Source: Simplicispira sp. 125 (GTDB lineage Bacteria; Pseudomonadota; Gammaproteobacteria; Burkholderiales; Burkholderiaceae_C). Taken from it: a stretch of 64,000 bases of DNA. The notes beneath the pieces are model-generated. The model made no database searches. It was not told the origin of the DNA and saw only the letters and a program-made list of their open reading frames with translations. Position 1 is the stretch's first letter, and every line of letters starts with the position of its first letter. Positions 39,025 through 47,922 of the stretch are shown in pieces. The position numbers and the translations under genes were made by a program. The stretch spans positions 3,782,001-3,846,000 of the forward strand of contig NZ_QEKM01000001.1 of assembly GCF_003096555.1 (NCBI RefSeq). Reading direction: 5' to 3'.

Positions 39025-39090
39025 TTTGCTATTGATGTAATAGCTGCAACCGCTTGCTGCGCAAGCGGTTGAGTCGAATTTTTCTTAAAA
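39025..39090 (+). repeat. Interspersed palindromic element between ahcY and tlyA
   Basis: A TTGCTATTGATGTAATAGCT flank, then a perfect stem AACCGCTT (39048-39055) and AAGCGGTT (39063-39070) around a 7-nt loop, then GAGTCGAATTTTTC. It fills the whole ahcY-tlyA gap. The stem sequence differs from most copies by compensating changes (AACCGCTT for TAGCGCTT), as does the copy at 51880. Confidence 0.85.
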
Positions 39091-39094
39091 TATT

Positions 39095-40090
39095 ATGCGT
39101 GCTGATGTCTTTTTGGTGGAGAGCGGGCTGGCCAGTACCCGCTCGCAGGCCCAGCGCCTGATCGCCAGCGGGGTGCAGTGGCGCCTGGCTGCGTCCGCAC
39201 CCTGGAACCGCGTGGTCAAAAATGGCGACGAGATTCCGGCCGGAGCCGAGGTGTGCCTGCTGCAGGAGGCCGAGGCCGAGGCGCGGTTTGTCTCGCGTGG
39301 CGGGCTCAAGCTCGAAGCCGCACTGCGGCACGTCGGGCTGGCGGTGCAGGATTTTCAGTGCCTGGATGTGGGCCAGTCCACCGGGGGGTTTACGCATTGC
39401 CTGCTGGAGCGCGGTGCACACCGGGTGGTGGGCGTCGATGTGGGCCATGGCCAGTTGCATGCGCAACTGCGCCAGGACCCGCGCGTGGTGTGCCTCGAAG
39501 GGCTTAATGCGCGGGCGCTGACACCGGCCTCACTGCAAGAGGCATGGGAGGCCGAATGGTCCGATACGGTGGCGCCAGCGGAAAAAGAAGACGACACACC
39601 GCCCGATAACCCCTATCGCTGGATGTCGGGCGATGGCGAGGTGTCGGACTACGACGACAGCGATGATGTGCGTGACGAAGAAGTCGAGCTCGCGCTGGCC
39701 CGTGGCCAAGCCCCGCAGGAAAGCCCTGTGGCGGCAGAGGCTTCCCGCCGCCAAGCTGCCTTGGCAGGCCACGGCATTACGCCGTTGTTTGAACTGATTA
39801 CGGGTGACCTGTCCTTTATCTCGCTCACGCTGGTACTGCCTGCGCTGGTGCCGCTGCTGGCCCCGGGCGGCCATGTGCTGATGCTGGTCAAACCACAGTT
39901 TGAACTGCAGCCGGGCCAAGTGGGCAAGGGGGGGATCGTGCGGGATGCCGCGCTGTATACGGTGGTGGAGCAGCGCCTGCGCGCCTGCTGTGCCGATGTG
40001 GGTCTTGCCGTACAGGACTGGTTCGACAGCCCGATTGCGGGCGGCGATGGTAACCGCGAATTTTTTGTTTTTGCAAGGAAGGCCGCATGA
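39095..40090 (+). CDS. tlyA: TlyA-family rRNA ribose methyltransferase with an acidic insertion
   Basis: A 331-residue protein with an N-terminal S4 RNA-binding domain (ADVFLVESGLASTRSQAQRL) and an FtsJ-like methyltransferase. The SAM motif is LDVGQSTGGFTHC. TlyA proteins methylate ribosomal RNA and are often mislabelled hemolysins. The family is usually about 250-270 residues; here residues about 150-215 form an extra, strongly acidic segment (DYDDSDDVRDEEVE) between the methylase motifs. It overlaps metF by four bases (ATGA). Confidence 0.88.
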   Translation: MRADVFLVESGLASTRSQAQRLIASGVQWRLAASAPWNRVVKNGDEIPAGAEVCLLQEAEAEARFVSRGGLKLEAALRHVGLAVQDFQCLDVGQSTGGFTHCLLERGAHRVVGVDVGHGQLHAQLRQDPRVVCLEGLNARALTPASLQEAWEAEWSDTVAPAEKEDDTPPDNPYRWMSGDGEVSDYDDSDDVRDEEVELALARGQAPQESPVAAEASRRQAALAGHGITPLFELITGDLSFISLTLVLPALVPLLAPGGHVLMLVKPQFELQPGQVGKGGIVRDAALYTVVEQRLRACCADVGLAVQDWFDSPIAGGDGNREFFVFARKAA

Positions 40091-40944
40091 CCGCCACCAA
40101 TGCAGCACGCCCCGGCCTGCCGGTGAGCGTGGAGTTTTTCCCCCCCAAGACACCCGAAGGCGCCGACAAGCTGCGCACCGTGCGCCAGCAGCTTTATGCG
40201 CTGCAGCCCCAGTTCTGCTCCGTCACCTACGGCGCGGGTGGCTCCACCCAGCAGGGCACTTTTGACACGGTGCAGGCCATTTTGCAGGAGGGCGTCGACG
40301 CAGCTTCGCATTTCTCTTGCATTGGTGCCACGCGCGCCTCGGTGCGGGAACAGCTGGCAACACTCAAAGCCATGGGTGTGCGGCGCCTGGTGGCGCTGCG
40401 CGGTGATTTGCCCAGCGGCTATGGCATGGGTGGAGAGTTTCACTACGCCAGCGACCTGGTGGCCTTCATCCGGGCTGAAACGGGGCGCGACTTCCACATC
40501 GAAGTGGCCGCCTACCCCGAGATACATCCGCAGGCCCGCTCGCCCGAGGCCGACCTCAAGGCCTATGCCGCCAAGGTGCAGGCGGGTGCCGATGCCGCCA
40601 TTACCCAGTATTTTTACAGCGGCGATGCCTACCTGCGCTTTGTGGACGAGGCGCGGCGCCTGGGCGCCGATGTGCCCGTGGTGCCCGGCATCATGCCGAT
40701 CACCAGCTCCACGCAACTCATGCGGTTTTCGGATGCCTGCGGTGCCGAGATCCCCCGTTGGGTGCGTCTGCGTCTGCAGGGTTTTGGCGACGATGTGGCC
40801 TCGATCCGTGCGTTCGGGCTGGACGTGGTCACGGCCCTGTGTGAGCGCCTGCGCGCTGAAGGCGCACCGGCGCTGCATTTTTACACCATGAACCAGAGCG
40901 CGGCCACCCTGGAAATCAGCCGCCGCCTTGGTCTGCTCCGGTAA
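40087..40944 (+). CDS. metF: Methylenetetrahydrofolate reductase
   Basis: Reduces 5,10-methylene-THF to 5-methyl-THF with FAD, feeding remethylation of homocysteine. The 285-residue length matches bacterial MetF. Visible hallmarks are SVEFFPPKTPEG, TYGAGGSTQQGT, ALRGDLP, and the C-terminal FYTMNQSAATLEI. It is translationally coupled to tlyA and lies under the SAH riboswitch, so SAH build-up should raise both homocysteine release and methyl supply. Confidence 0.97.
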   Translation: MTATNAARPGLPVSVEFFPPKTPEGADKLRTVRQQLYALQPQFCSVTYGAGGSTQQGTFDTVQAILQEGVDAASHFSCIGATRASVREQLATLKAMGVRRLVALRGDLPSGYGMGGEFHYASDLVAFIRAETGRDFHIEVAAYPEIHPQARSPEADLKAYAAKVQAGADAAITQYFYSGDAYLRFVDEARRLGADVPVVPGIMPITSSTQLMRFSDACGAEIPRWVRLRLQGFGDDVASIRAFGLDVVTALCERLRAEGAPALHFYTMNQSAATLEISRRLGLLR

Positions 40945-40974
40945 CATGCCGGTTTTGATTTTTGCCGTGCTCCG

Positions 40975-41586
40975 ATGAGATCTGTAATTGCTTTGCTGCT
41001 GGCCGCTGGTGGTGGCCTGGCAGCGTCTGATGTCACCGCTCAAACGCGCTACCACTGCCGGGATGACAGCGGAAATACTTTCGTTCTGTCCCGCCCCTGT
41101 CCGCCGAACGCACGCACGACGGCTGCGGTGTCCGGGTCGGCGCCGTCGTCCTATGGTCGCAGCAGCAATAGCTACTCCACCGCGGTGCGGGTGCCCACCG
41201 AAGAGCCGGAACACTACCAGTACATGAGTGCGCGCTGCCGTTCGCTGGACAGCGGCATCCGTTCCGCTTATTCGCGTGGCATCAAACCTGATGTGGTGGA
41301 AGGCATGCGGCGCGAATACAAGCGCGACTGCCGTGAGCAGGAGCAGGAGGCTTATTCACAGCTGTCGGATGAACGGCGAGAGGTGAAAAAGCAGCGCCGC
41401 GAGGAAGAAAAATCGGCCCAATTGGTCGGCCAGAGCCAGCGTGAGCAGGAGCAGCGTTTCGCGGAACAGTGTGCCGAATCGCGTCGCATCATTGCGACCA
41501 AACGCGCGCGCACGGACCTCTCTGCGGGGGAGCGCAATGAGCTCAGCCGTTTCGAGGACGCCTTCCTCGCTCGTTGCAAGCGCTGA
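40975..41586 (+). CDS. Secreted protein with DUF4124-like start and charged coiled-coil tail
   Basis: A 203-residue protein with a signal peptide (cleavage near AQT at 23-24). After it comes RYHCRDDSGNTFVLSRPCPP, which has the look of a DUF4124 module with two cysteines. The rest is Glu/Arg/Lys-rich and likely alpha-helical (about residues 120-165), with four further cysteines (ARCRSLD, RDCREQ, EQCAES, ARCKR). Function unknown; periplasmic location is inferred. It lies 30 bases after metF and could be read by the same transcript. Confidence 0.75.
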   Translation: MRSVIALLLAAGGGLAASDVTAQTRYHCRDDSGNTFVLSRPCPPNARTTAAVSGSAPSSYGRSSNSYSTAVRVPTEEPEHYQYMSARCRSLDSGIRSAYSRGIKPDVVEGMRREYKRDCREQEQEAYSQLSDERREVKKQRREEEKSAQLVGQSQREQEQRFAEQCAESRRIIATKRARTDLSAGERNELSRFEDAFLARCKR

Positions 41587-41617
41587 TCGACAGGCCCGCC
41601 CTGGCCTGTGGGGCGGA

Positions 41618-42511
41618 TCAGCTGCCTGATTCGAGCGTGTGGGTCGCGTTGCGATCCTGCCCCAGCCGTTCCACCAACTGCGGTAGCGCCTGTTGCAGGC
41701 CCGCTTTCAGGGTGTGGGGCGGGTTGATGAGGAACATGCCGCTGGCGGGTAAGCCCGGGCGCTGCGTTTCGCCCTGAGCGTTCTCGGTGATTTTGCTGGA
41801 TTTCACCGTGAGCGTGGCGTGCAGCCAGCTCTTGCCTGCCTTCTGCGCCATGGTCTTGAGTCTGCGGGGCAGGTCGTGGGCTTCGGGGCGCGGAATGATG
41901 GGGTACCAGACCGCATAGGTGCCTGTGGCAAAGCGCTTGAGTCCGTCTTGCACCATGTCCAGCACCTTGCTGTAGTCGCTCTTTATTTCATAGCTGGGAT
42001 CGCACAACAGCAAAGCGCGGCGGGCCGGTGGAGGTAAAAATTTCTTGACCCCCTCGAAACCATCCTCGTGCAGCACGGCCACCTGGCGCCCCGCGTCAAG
42101 CTGGGCCACATTGCCTGCCAGAGCACGCAAGTCGGTGGGATGCAGTTCAAACAGCTTGAGCTTGTCGTGCGCGCGCAGCAGGCGCTGGATGATGAAGGGT
42201 GAGCCCGGATAGACTTTGGTGCTGCTGCCCTGGTTGAATGCGCGCACCAGGTCCACATAGTTTTGCAGCATCGGCGCCAAGGCTTCGCCCGGAGTGTCGG
42301 CGGCGGTGAGGCGCAGGATGCCCTCTCTGGCCTCGCCACTGGTGCGTGCGTAGTCACCGTCCAGTCGGTACAGGCCTGCGCCGGCATGGGTGTCCAGCAC
42401 GGTCAAGGCGGCATCCTTCTCGGTCAGGTATTGCAGGGCGGCAATCAGCACTGTGTGCTTGAGCACATCGGCGTGGTTGCCTGCATGGAAGGCGTGGCGG
42501 TAACTGAACAT
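41618..42511 (-). CDS. rlmJ: 23S rRNA (adenine-N6)-methyltransferase RlmJ
   Basis: A 297-residue homologue of E. coli RlmJ (YhiR), which methylates A2030 of 23S rRNA. Typical segments are FSYRHAFHAGNHADVLKH at the N-terminus and VLDTHAGAGLY as the SAM site. The catalytic D-P-P-Y motif appears as CDPSYE, with Ser for the second Pro. The start at 42511 was chosen from the conserved N-terminus; a longer frame to 42613 lacks support. It converges on the preceding gene. Confidence 0.92.
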   Translation of the reverse strand: MFSYRHAFHAGNHADVLKHTVLIAALQYLTEKDAALTVLDTHAGAGLYRLDGDYARTSGEAREGILRLTAADTPGEALAPMLQNYVDLVRAFNQGSSTKVYPGSPFIIQRLLRAHDKLKLFELHPTDLRALAGNVAQLDAGRQVAVLHEDGFEGVKKFLPPPARRALLLCDPSYEIKSDYSKVLDMVQDGLKRFATGTYAVWYPIIPRPEAHDLPRRLKTMAQKAGKSWLHATLTVKSSKITENAQGETQRPGLPASGMFLINPPHTLKAGLQQALPQLVERLGQDRNATHTLESGS

Positions 42512-42740
42512 GCTCCAATGGTAACCATGCGGCTGGTGTTTGCTGTTTGCTCCGAATCTTGAGGGTGGGATGACCCTGTGTGTGTGAGGCTCAAGGGTGG
42601 GCACAATCGGCACTATTTCGCTGTCACTGACGTTTTTTTGCAGCCAAGATGCGTTTTGTTGCGTCGGGCGGGTTTCTGTGAGGCGATGATTGCGCCTTAA
42701 TCATCTTCTGGGTTGCCCATCCATCCCTTGTCCTTCTGCC

Positions 42741-44717
42741 ATGAATGTTCGCTCCACTTCTGCGCCCGCTCCAGGGGCGCTCCATGTTGATGCACTGCCG
42801 GTGGGCACGCGCCTTGGCGAGTTCGAGATCCTCGCGCTGCTGGGCGTGGGAGGATTCGGCATGGTGTACCGGGCGTTCGACCACTCTCTGCACCGGGCCG
42901 TGGCTATCAAGGAGTTCATGCCTGCGGCGCTGGTCGCTCGTACGGACGATGGCTCACTGCTCGCGCGCTCGCCCGCCGACCAGTCGGCATTTATGGCCGG
43001 CTTGAAGTCTTTTGTGGGCGAGGCGCGCCTGCTGGCACAGTTCGATCATCCATCGCTGGTCAAGGTGTTCCGCTTCTGGGAAGCCAACAACACCGCTTAC
43101 ATGGTCATGCCTTTGTACACCGGCATGACCTTCAAGCAGGCGCGCGCGCAAATGCGCACCCCGCCGCCCGAGGCCTGGCTGCGCAAGGTGCTGTGGTGCG
43201 TGCTGGGGGCGCTGCGTGAACTGCATGATGGGCAAACTTTGCACCGCGATGTGTCGCCTGACAACCTTTTTCTGCAGGATATCGGGCCCCCGGTGCTGCT
43301 TGATCTGGGGGCTGCGCGCCATGCGATCAATGACCGGGACCACAAACACACCGCCGTTCTGAAGGTGAACTACGCGCCCATCGAGCAATACGCTGATGGC
43401 GATGCCGATCTGGCCCAGGGGCCCTGGAGTGATCTGTACTCACTGGCCGCCGTAGTGCACGGTTGCCTGTGCAACGATACGCCACTGCCTTCCACCCTGC
43501 GTTCGATCCGGGACCGTATGGTGCCGTTCTCCCGTGTAGCCAAAACAGTTTTTCGCCAGTTCGGGCAAGAATATTCGCCCGCCTTCGTGGCAGCCATCTC
43601 CCAGTCTCTGGCACTCAATCCTCGGGACCGTCCGCAGAGCATCGATGCCTTCCTGCAGATCATGGAGATGACGACCCCACCTGAAGGGGTGGAGCATTTT
43701 GATTTTCGCTCCGATCTGGGTGACATCTGGGTCGAACCCACCGACCAGCCAGGCCCGGGCCATGTGGTGCCTACGGTGGATGTGACCTCGGAGATGAAAG
43801 AAAAACTCCGGCAATCATCCTCTCCTGGGCCCCTGGCTCCTGCCGCAGCGGTGGCTGCACCACTGTCGGTACCGGTGGATACCGCCAAGGTGCGCAGCCC
43901 GGTGCAGGACGCCATCCTTCTCCCTGACGCAGCCGATACAGTGTTCCTGGATGCGGGTGATACGGTGGCCATGGAAGACATTGCCGACAGCCGTTTTCTG
44001 GATCCGGATCCGGCGCACGGTATCCACGCGGCCGGTGTGGCGGGACGGCAAAAGCCAGGCCTCGAGAAAGTGCATGCCCATAGCCCCTCGCAAAAGGCGG
44101 CCGCACGGGCGGCCAAGGAGGCAGGTCGCACGCGCGAAAAAACCGCAGCACGTCCCTTGGGCATGACGTGGCTGGTCATTGCCGGCGTCTTTGTCGTCGT
44201 GGCGGCGGCTGCAGCCTATGGCTGGCGCAGCCGTGCCCCGGCATCTGTGGAAGCGATCATTACCGAGTTAAAACCTCCGGTAGAAGCATCGCCACCCCTG
44301 GCGGTGCAGCAGAGCGTCGCTGAGCCGACTTCTGATCCCACAGCCGCACAAGCGGCCGCCAGCGAGCCTGCGGTCATTGTGGAACCGTCCCCCGCCTTTG
44401 TGGCCACGGACGATCCACGCGCGGTCTCCAAGTCGCCGCCGCGAGCGGCCCGAACAACCAAAGTCGCCAAAGAGCAGCCCGCGCCGGTGTCCAGCCCTGC
44501 ACCAGCCCCCGAGCCTGCGCCCGCCCCACCCCCGGAGCCGCCAGCACCTAAGCCTGCACCGCGTCCGCCAGCACCCCTGTGCGAGAACACCAATGTGTTC
44601 ACCCGCAGCATGTGTCTGCGTGAAGAGTGTCGCAAGCCGGGCAATGCAGGCCGCGCGGCCTGTGTTGAGTTCCGTAAGGCCATGGAGCCTCTGGAGCGTA
44701 GTAACTTTGCCAATTGA
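42741..44717 (+). CDS. Membrane-anchored Ser/Thr protein kinase with cysteine-rich outer domain
   Basis: A 658-residue Hanks-type kinase. The kinase domain (about 25-320) has GVGGFG, Lys57 in VAIKEF, HRD (168-170) with Asn175, and DLG in place of DFG (188-190); catalysis looks possible. A linker rich in Ala and Asp leads to one membrane span at about 475-496. Outside it is a Pro/Ala-rich stalk and a C-terminal segment with four cysteines (LCENTNVFTRSMCLREEC and AACVEF), probably periplasmic. Substrates are unknown. The gene lies just upstream of a decayed LysR gene. Confidence 0.9.
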   Translation: MNVRSTSAPAPGALHVDALPVGTRLGEFEILALLGVGGFGMVYRAFDHSLHRAVAIKEFMPAALVARTDDGSLLARSPADQSAFMAGLKSFVGEARLLAQFDHPSLVKVFRFWEANNTAYMVMPLYTGMTFKQARAQMRTPPPEAWLRKVLWCVLGALRELHDGQTLHRDVSPDNLFLQDIGPPVLLDLGAARHAINDRDHKHTAVLKVNYAPIEQYADGDADLAQGPWSDLYSLAAVVHGCLCNDTPLPSTLRSIRDRMVPFSRVAKTVFRQFGQEYSPAFVAAISQSLALNPRDRPQSIDAFLQIMEMTTPPEGVEHFDFRSDLGDIWVEPTDQPGPGHVVPTVDVTSEMKEKLRQSSSPGPLAPAAAVAAPLSVPVDTAKVRSPVQDAILLPDAADTVFLDAGDTVAMEDIADSRFLDPDPAHGIHAAGVAGRQKPGLEKVHAHSPSQKAAARAAKEAGRTREKTAARPLGMTWLVIAGVFVVVAAAAAYGWRSRAPASVEAIITELKPPVEASPPLAVQQSVAEPTSDPTAAQAAASEPAVIVEPSPAFVATDDPRAVSKSPPRAARTTKVAKEQPAPVSSPAPAPEPAPAPPPEPPAPKPAPRPPAPLCENTNVFTRSMCLREECRKPGNAGRAACVEFRKAMEPLERSNFAN

Positions 44718-44731
44718 GCCGCCTGCTGTCG

Positions 44732-45064
44732 ATGCGTCTGCGCCATATTGAAGTTTTCAACGCGGTCATGGTCACCGGCAGCGTCAGCGGCGCTGCGCGT
44801 CTGATCAACATCACCCAGCCGGCCGTCAGCCGCACCCTCAAACACGCCGAATTGCAATTGGGCTTCCCGTTGTTTGAACGGGTGGGGGGGCGGCTTGTGG
44901 CCACGGCTGAGGCGCGCAGCCTGTTCCCGTTGGTGGACAGGCTGTTCAGCATGGCCCGTGCCGCGTCTGCCGTGCGCGATGCGCTGGGTTTGCCGGTTCT
45001 GACAACGCCAGAGAGCGCTGTGCGCACGCACAGCGTGACTGCTTTTGCAAGTCACTTGGTATAA
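44732..45064 (+). pseudogene. Truncated LysR-family regulator (HTH only)
   Basis: Only 110 residues remain of a family that is normally about 300 long. The helix-turn-helix region is good (LRHIEVFNAVMVTGSVSGAA and TQPAVSRTLKHAE), and the match fades after LFPLVDRLFSMA. The effector-binding domain is missing. The tail and stop codon overlap the -35 element of the rplM promoter, so the loss probably came from a deletion ending there. It might still make a small DNA-binding protein. Confidence 0.75.
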
Positions 45065-45084
45065 GTGCGCAGTTTTTGTATAAT
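45056..45084 (+). promoter_or_regulatory. Strong sigma-70-type promoter for rplM-rpsI
   Basis: TTGGTA (45056-45061), a 17-base spacer, and the perfect TATAAT (45079-45084). It is followed by a leader of about 165 bases before rplM. The -35 box overlaps the stop region of the truncated LysR gene. Confidence 0.85.
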
Positions 45085-45212
45085 GGCAGGCTTCGCAGCG
45101 CTTGCGTGCTCCGCGGCGAAGTGTGAGCGCGGTCCTTGGGCCGTGTTTGCAAGTACCACCTAAGAGGTTTCCGCTCAGAGAAACGCCGACCGTGGAAAAG
45201 AGCGCCAAGGAC

Positions 45213-45234
45213 ACCGGCCCCTTTTTAGGCCGGT
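45213..45234 (+). promoter_or_regulatory. Hairpin in the rplM leader
   Basis: ACCGGCC (45213-45219) pairs perfectly with GGCCGGT (45228-45234) around an 8-base T-rich loop, 24 bases before the rplM start. Ribosomal-protein operons often carry autoregulatory leaders; whether this is one is a guess. Confidence 0.4.
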
Positions 45235-45257
45235 CAAGCCCTCGAAAGAGAAAACTC

Positions 45258-45686
45258 ATGTCTACATTCAGCGCCAAACCCGCTGAGGTCGTGCACGAGT
45301 GGTTTGTGATTGACGCCACCGATAAGGTGCTCGGCCGGGTAGCCAGCGAAGTTGCCCTCCGTCTGCGCGGCAAACACAAAGCCATTTACACGCCTCACGT
45401 TGATACCGGTGATTTCATCGTCATCATCAACGCCGCAAAAATCAAGGTCACCGGCACCAAGTCGATCGACAAGGTGTACTACCGTCATTCGGGTTATCCC
45501 GGCGGTATTACGGCCACGAACTTCCGCGACATGCAATCCAAGCACCCCGGCCGCGCGCTGGAGAAGGCTGTCAAGGGCATGCTGCCCAAGGGCCCGCTCG
45601 GATACGCGATGATCAAGAAACTCAAGGTGTACGGTGGTGCTGAGCATCCCCACACCGCCCAACAGCCCAAAGTGCTGGAACTGTAA
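45258..45686 (+). CDS. rplM: 50S ribosomal protein L13
   Basis: A 142-residue large-subunit protein, the standard length. Family segments include [37 protein letters not shown] and [18 protein letters not shown]. It is the first gene of the conserved rplM-rpsI operon, driven by the strong promoter upstream. The ATG at 45258 is the only start consistent with the family N-terminus. Confidence 0.99.
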   Translation: MSTFSAKPAEVVHEWFVIDATDKVLGRVASEVALRLRGKHKAIYTPHVDTGDFIVIINAAKIKVTGTKSIDKVYYRHSGYPGGITATNFRDMQSKHPGRALEKAVKGMLPKGPLGYAMIKKLKVYGGAEHPHTAQQPKVLEL

Positions 45687-45697
45687 GGAGCCTTGAG

Positions 45698-46090
45698 ATG
45701 ATTGGTGAATGGAACAATGGAACCGGCCGTCGCAAATCCAGCGTCGCCCGCGTGTTTCTGAAAAAAGGCTCTGGCAAGATCACAGTCAACGGCAAGGACA
45801 TCCAGTCCTACTTCGGCCGTGAAACCTCGATCATGATCGCCAAGCAACCCCTGCTGCTGACCAACCACGCCGAAACCTTCGACGTGATGATCAATGTGCA
45901 TGGCGGCGGTGAGTCCGGCCAGGCCGGCGCGGCCCGCCACGGCATCACCCGCGCCCTGATCGACTATGACGCAACGCTCAAGTCGGCCCTGAGCCAGGCT
46001 GGTTTCGTGACGCGCGATGCGCGCGAAGTCGAGCGTAAGAAAGTCGGTCTGCGCTCTGCACGCCGCGCCAAGCAGTTCTCTAAGCGTTAA
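45698..46090 (+). CDS. rpsI: 30S ribosomal protein S9
   Basis: A 130-residue small-subunit protein. It has [20 protein letters not shown] near the N-terminus and the highly conserved basic C-terminus [17 protein letters not shown], whose last residues reach the P-site tRNA. An AAGGAG site precedes the ATG, 11 bases after rplM. A terminator follows. Confidence 0.99.
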   Translation: MIGEWNNGTGRRKSSVARVFLKKGSGKITVNGKDIQSYFGRETSIMIAKQPLLLTNHAETFDVMINVHGGGESGQAGAARHGITRALIDYDATLKSALSQAGFVTRDAREVERKKVGLRSARRAKQFSKR

Positions 46091-46114
46091 TCCGCTTTTT
46101 TACTGTTTTGCCCC

Positions 46115-46149
46115 AAACCGCATCCGGGTTATCCCGTTTGCGGTTTTTT
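46115..46149 (+). terminator. Terminator after rpsI
   Basis: Arms AAACCGCA (46115-46122) and TGCGGTTT (46139-46146), with an inner CGGG/CCCG pairing and a following T run (46144-46149). It closes the rplM-rpsI operon. Confidence 0.8.
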
Positions 46150-46266
46150 CTTTTCTGGCGGATGGAGCCCAGTAGCCAGGGTATATTGCGGCACGCGCCG
46201 CATGCCTCGCCTCGCAGGGCGTGCACTGCCCGAGCCCGAACCACTGCACAGGAGAACGACGCCCCC

Positions 46267-46995
46267 ATGCGTTTGCGATTGTTGCGCCGCCGCCTGACCA
46301 TCAGTGCCCCCCGCATGGCGGTGCGCAGTGCCATGCCCTGGCCGCTGCGCTGGTTGTTTCTGGCGGTCGTACTCGGTCTTTGTGCTGCCGTGGCCTTGTG
46401 GGCTTTTGAATTTGGTCGCTCCATTGCCGGTATTGACACGGTGAGCCGTGAAGAATTGATTCGATTGCGTTCTGAGCTGGACCGTCTGCGTGAAGACAAT
46501 CAGCTCCAGCAGTCGGTGGCTAACAGCTCGGACAGCTTGCTGGTCGCCGAGCGCACGGCGATGCAGCAACTGATGGCCCGTCTAAAGCAAGCCGAAGCTG
46601 AAAACATGGCCCTGCGGGAAGACTTGGGGTTTTTTGAGAAGCTCATCCCCGCCAACACTGGCAGCCTTAGCATGGCCATTCGGGGATTGCAGGCGGAAAT
46701 GCGGGCGGACTCCCATCTGCGCTGGCAGGTGTTGGTGATGCGCCAAACCAAGAATGCCCCGGAATTCAAGGGCCGGCTAGAGCTGGTGCTGTCTGGCACG
46801 CGCGACGGCAAGCCCTGGAGCCAGACAGTATCCGATGCAGCAGTATTGCAGTTGCGCCAGTACCGCCGCCTGGAGGGGGTGGTCGATTTGCCGCTGCGGG
46901 CCATGGTAAAAACCGTCACCGCTCGCGTCATGGAGGGGGCCACCCTCCATGCTACGCAGACCGTAGTACTGGGCCAGGCCGCCGCCGCGCACTGA
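46267..46995 (+). CDS. Membrane protein with coiled coil (DUF6776-like)
   Basis: A 242-residue protein with one membrane span at about 28-48 (LRWLFLAVVLGLCAAVALWAF), then a heptad-like coiled coil (about 60-125) and a beta-rich C-terminal domain that ends near VVLGQAAA. I associate it from memory with DUF6776, found before bactofilin genes in this lineage. It should be an inner-membrane protein with its bulk in the periplasm. With the bactofilin gene 52 bases downstream it may work in cell-shape or envelope organisation; that is inference. Confidence 0.72.
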   Translation: MRLRLLRRRLTISAPRMAVRSAMPWPLRWLFLAVVLGLCAAVALWAFEFGRSIAGIDTVSREELIRLRSELDRLREDNQLQQSVANSSDSLLVAERTAMQQLMARLKQAEAENMALREDLGFFEKLIPANTGSLSMAIRGLQAEMRADSHLRWQVLVMRQTKNAPEFKGRLELVLSGTRDGKPWSQTVSDAAVLQLRQYRRLEGVVDLPLRAMVKTVTARVMEGATLHATQTVVLGQAAAAH

Positions 46996-47047
46996 TGCAC
47001 ACCGATTTGTTCGAATGCGTGCCCGTGCACGCCAAGGAGTCCGACCC

Positions 47048-47446
47048 ATGTTTTCCCGCAACAAGCAACCACCCATCAAGAGCCTGATCGCCGAAGGCAC
47101 CCGCATCGAAGGTAATGTGCACTTTACGGATGGCTTGCGCATTGATGGTGAAGTGGTGGGCGACGTGCGAGCCGCTTCAGACAAACCCGGGCTGCTGGTC
47201 ATCTCGGCCTCGGCACGGGTCGACGGCGCGGTCTATGCCGACCATGTGATCGTCAACGGTCATATCAATGGCCCGTTGCATGCGGGCACCATGCTGGAGA
47301 TGCAGCCCAAGGCGCGTATTGCTGGTGATGTGCACTACAAAACCTTGGAAATGCACCAGGGGGCCACCATCTGCGGGAAGATGATTCCTGCCGATATGGT
47401 GGTGGAAGAAATGCCCACACTGAAATTGGCGTCAAGCAAGCAGTGA
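47048..47446 (+). CDS. Bactofilin-family polymer-forming protein
   Basis: A 132-residue bactofilin (DUF583). The beta-helical core is recognisable from repeated Val/Ile-Gly patterns ([40 protein letters not shown]). Bactofilins assemble into cytosolic, membrane-associated filaments that position envelope enzymes. The gene is close to an M23 peptidase gene, a frequent functional partner in other bacteria, although here erpA and anmK lie in between. Confidence 0.94.
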   Translation: MFSRNKQPPIKSLIAEGTRIEGNVHFTDGLRIDGEVVGDVRAASDKPGLLVISASARVDGAVYADHVIVNGHINGPLHAGTMLEMQPKARIAGDVHYKTLEMHQGATICGKMIPADMVVEEMPTLKLASSKQ

Positions 47447-47504
47447 ACAGAAGAAACGGGGAGATTGCAGTAGCATCGTACCCAACCAGAATTGGAGTTC
47501 GCCC

Positions 47505-47867
47505 ATGAGTGCCGTTGCCGAAAATATCCCCACCGAGATGCCTGATCCTATTATCTTCACCGAAAGTGCGGCGGCCAAGGTGGCAGATTTGATTGCCGAG
47601 GAAGGCAATCCGGAGCTCAAGCTGCGCGTTTTTGTGCAAGGCGGTGGCTGCTCGGGCTTCCAGTATGGCTTTACCTTTGACGAAATCACCAACGAAGACG
47701 ATACGGTGATGACCAAGAACGGCGTTTCGCTGCTGATCGACGCCATGAGTTTCCAATACTTGGTGGGTGCCGAGATCGACTACAAGGAAGATCTGCAGGG
47801 CGCGCAGTTTGTTATCAAGAATCCGGGTGCCACCTCGACCTGCGGCTGCGGTTCCAGCTTCTCCTGA
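47505..47867 (+). CDS. erpA: Iron-sulfur cluster insertion protein ErpA
   Basis: A 120-residue A-type Fe-S carrier with the three cluster ligands Cys49 ([11 protein letters not shown]), Cys113 and Cys115 (TCGCGSSFS). It transfers Fe-S clusters to apo-proteins. Length and motif are standard. It lies 58 bases after the bactofilin gene and converges on anmK. Confidence 0.97.
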   Translation: MSAVAENIPTEMPDPIIFTESAAAKVADLIAEEGNPELKLRVFVQGGGCSGFQYGFTFDEITNEDDTVMTKNGVSLLIDAMSFQYLVGAEIDYKEDLQGAQFVIKNPGATSTCGCGSSFS

Positions 47868-47922
47868 GCCTGGCTTTGCCAGGGCCGCTCGTGCCGCCGG
47901 GTGCGCAGGCTCCTGCAGAGTG

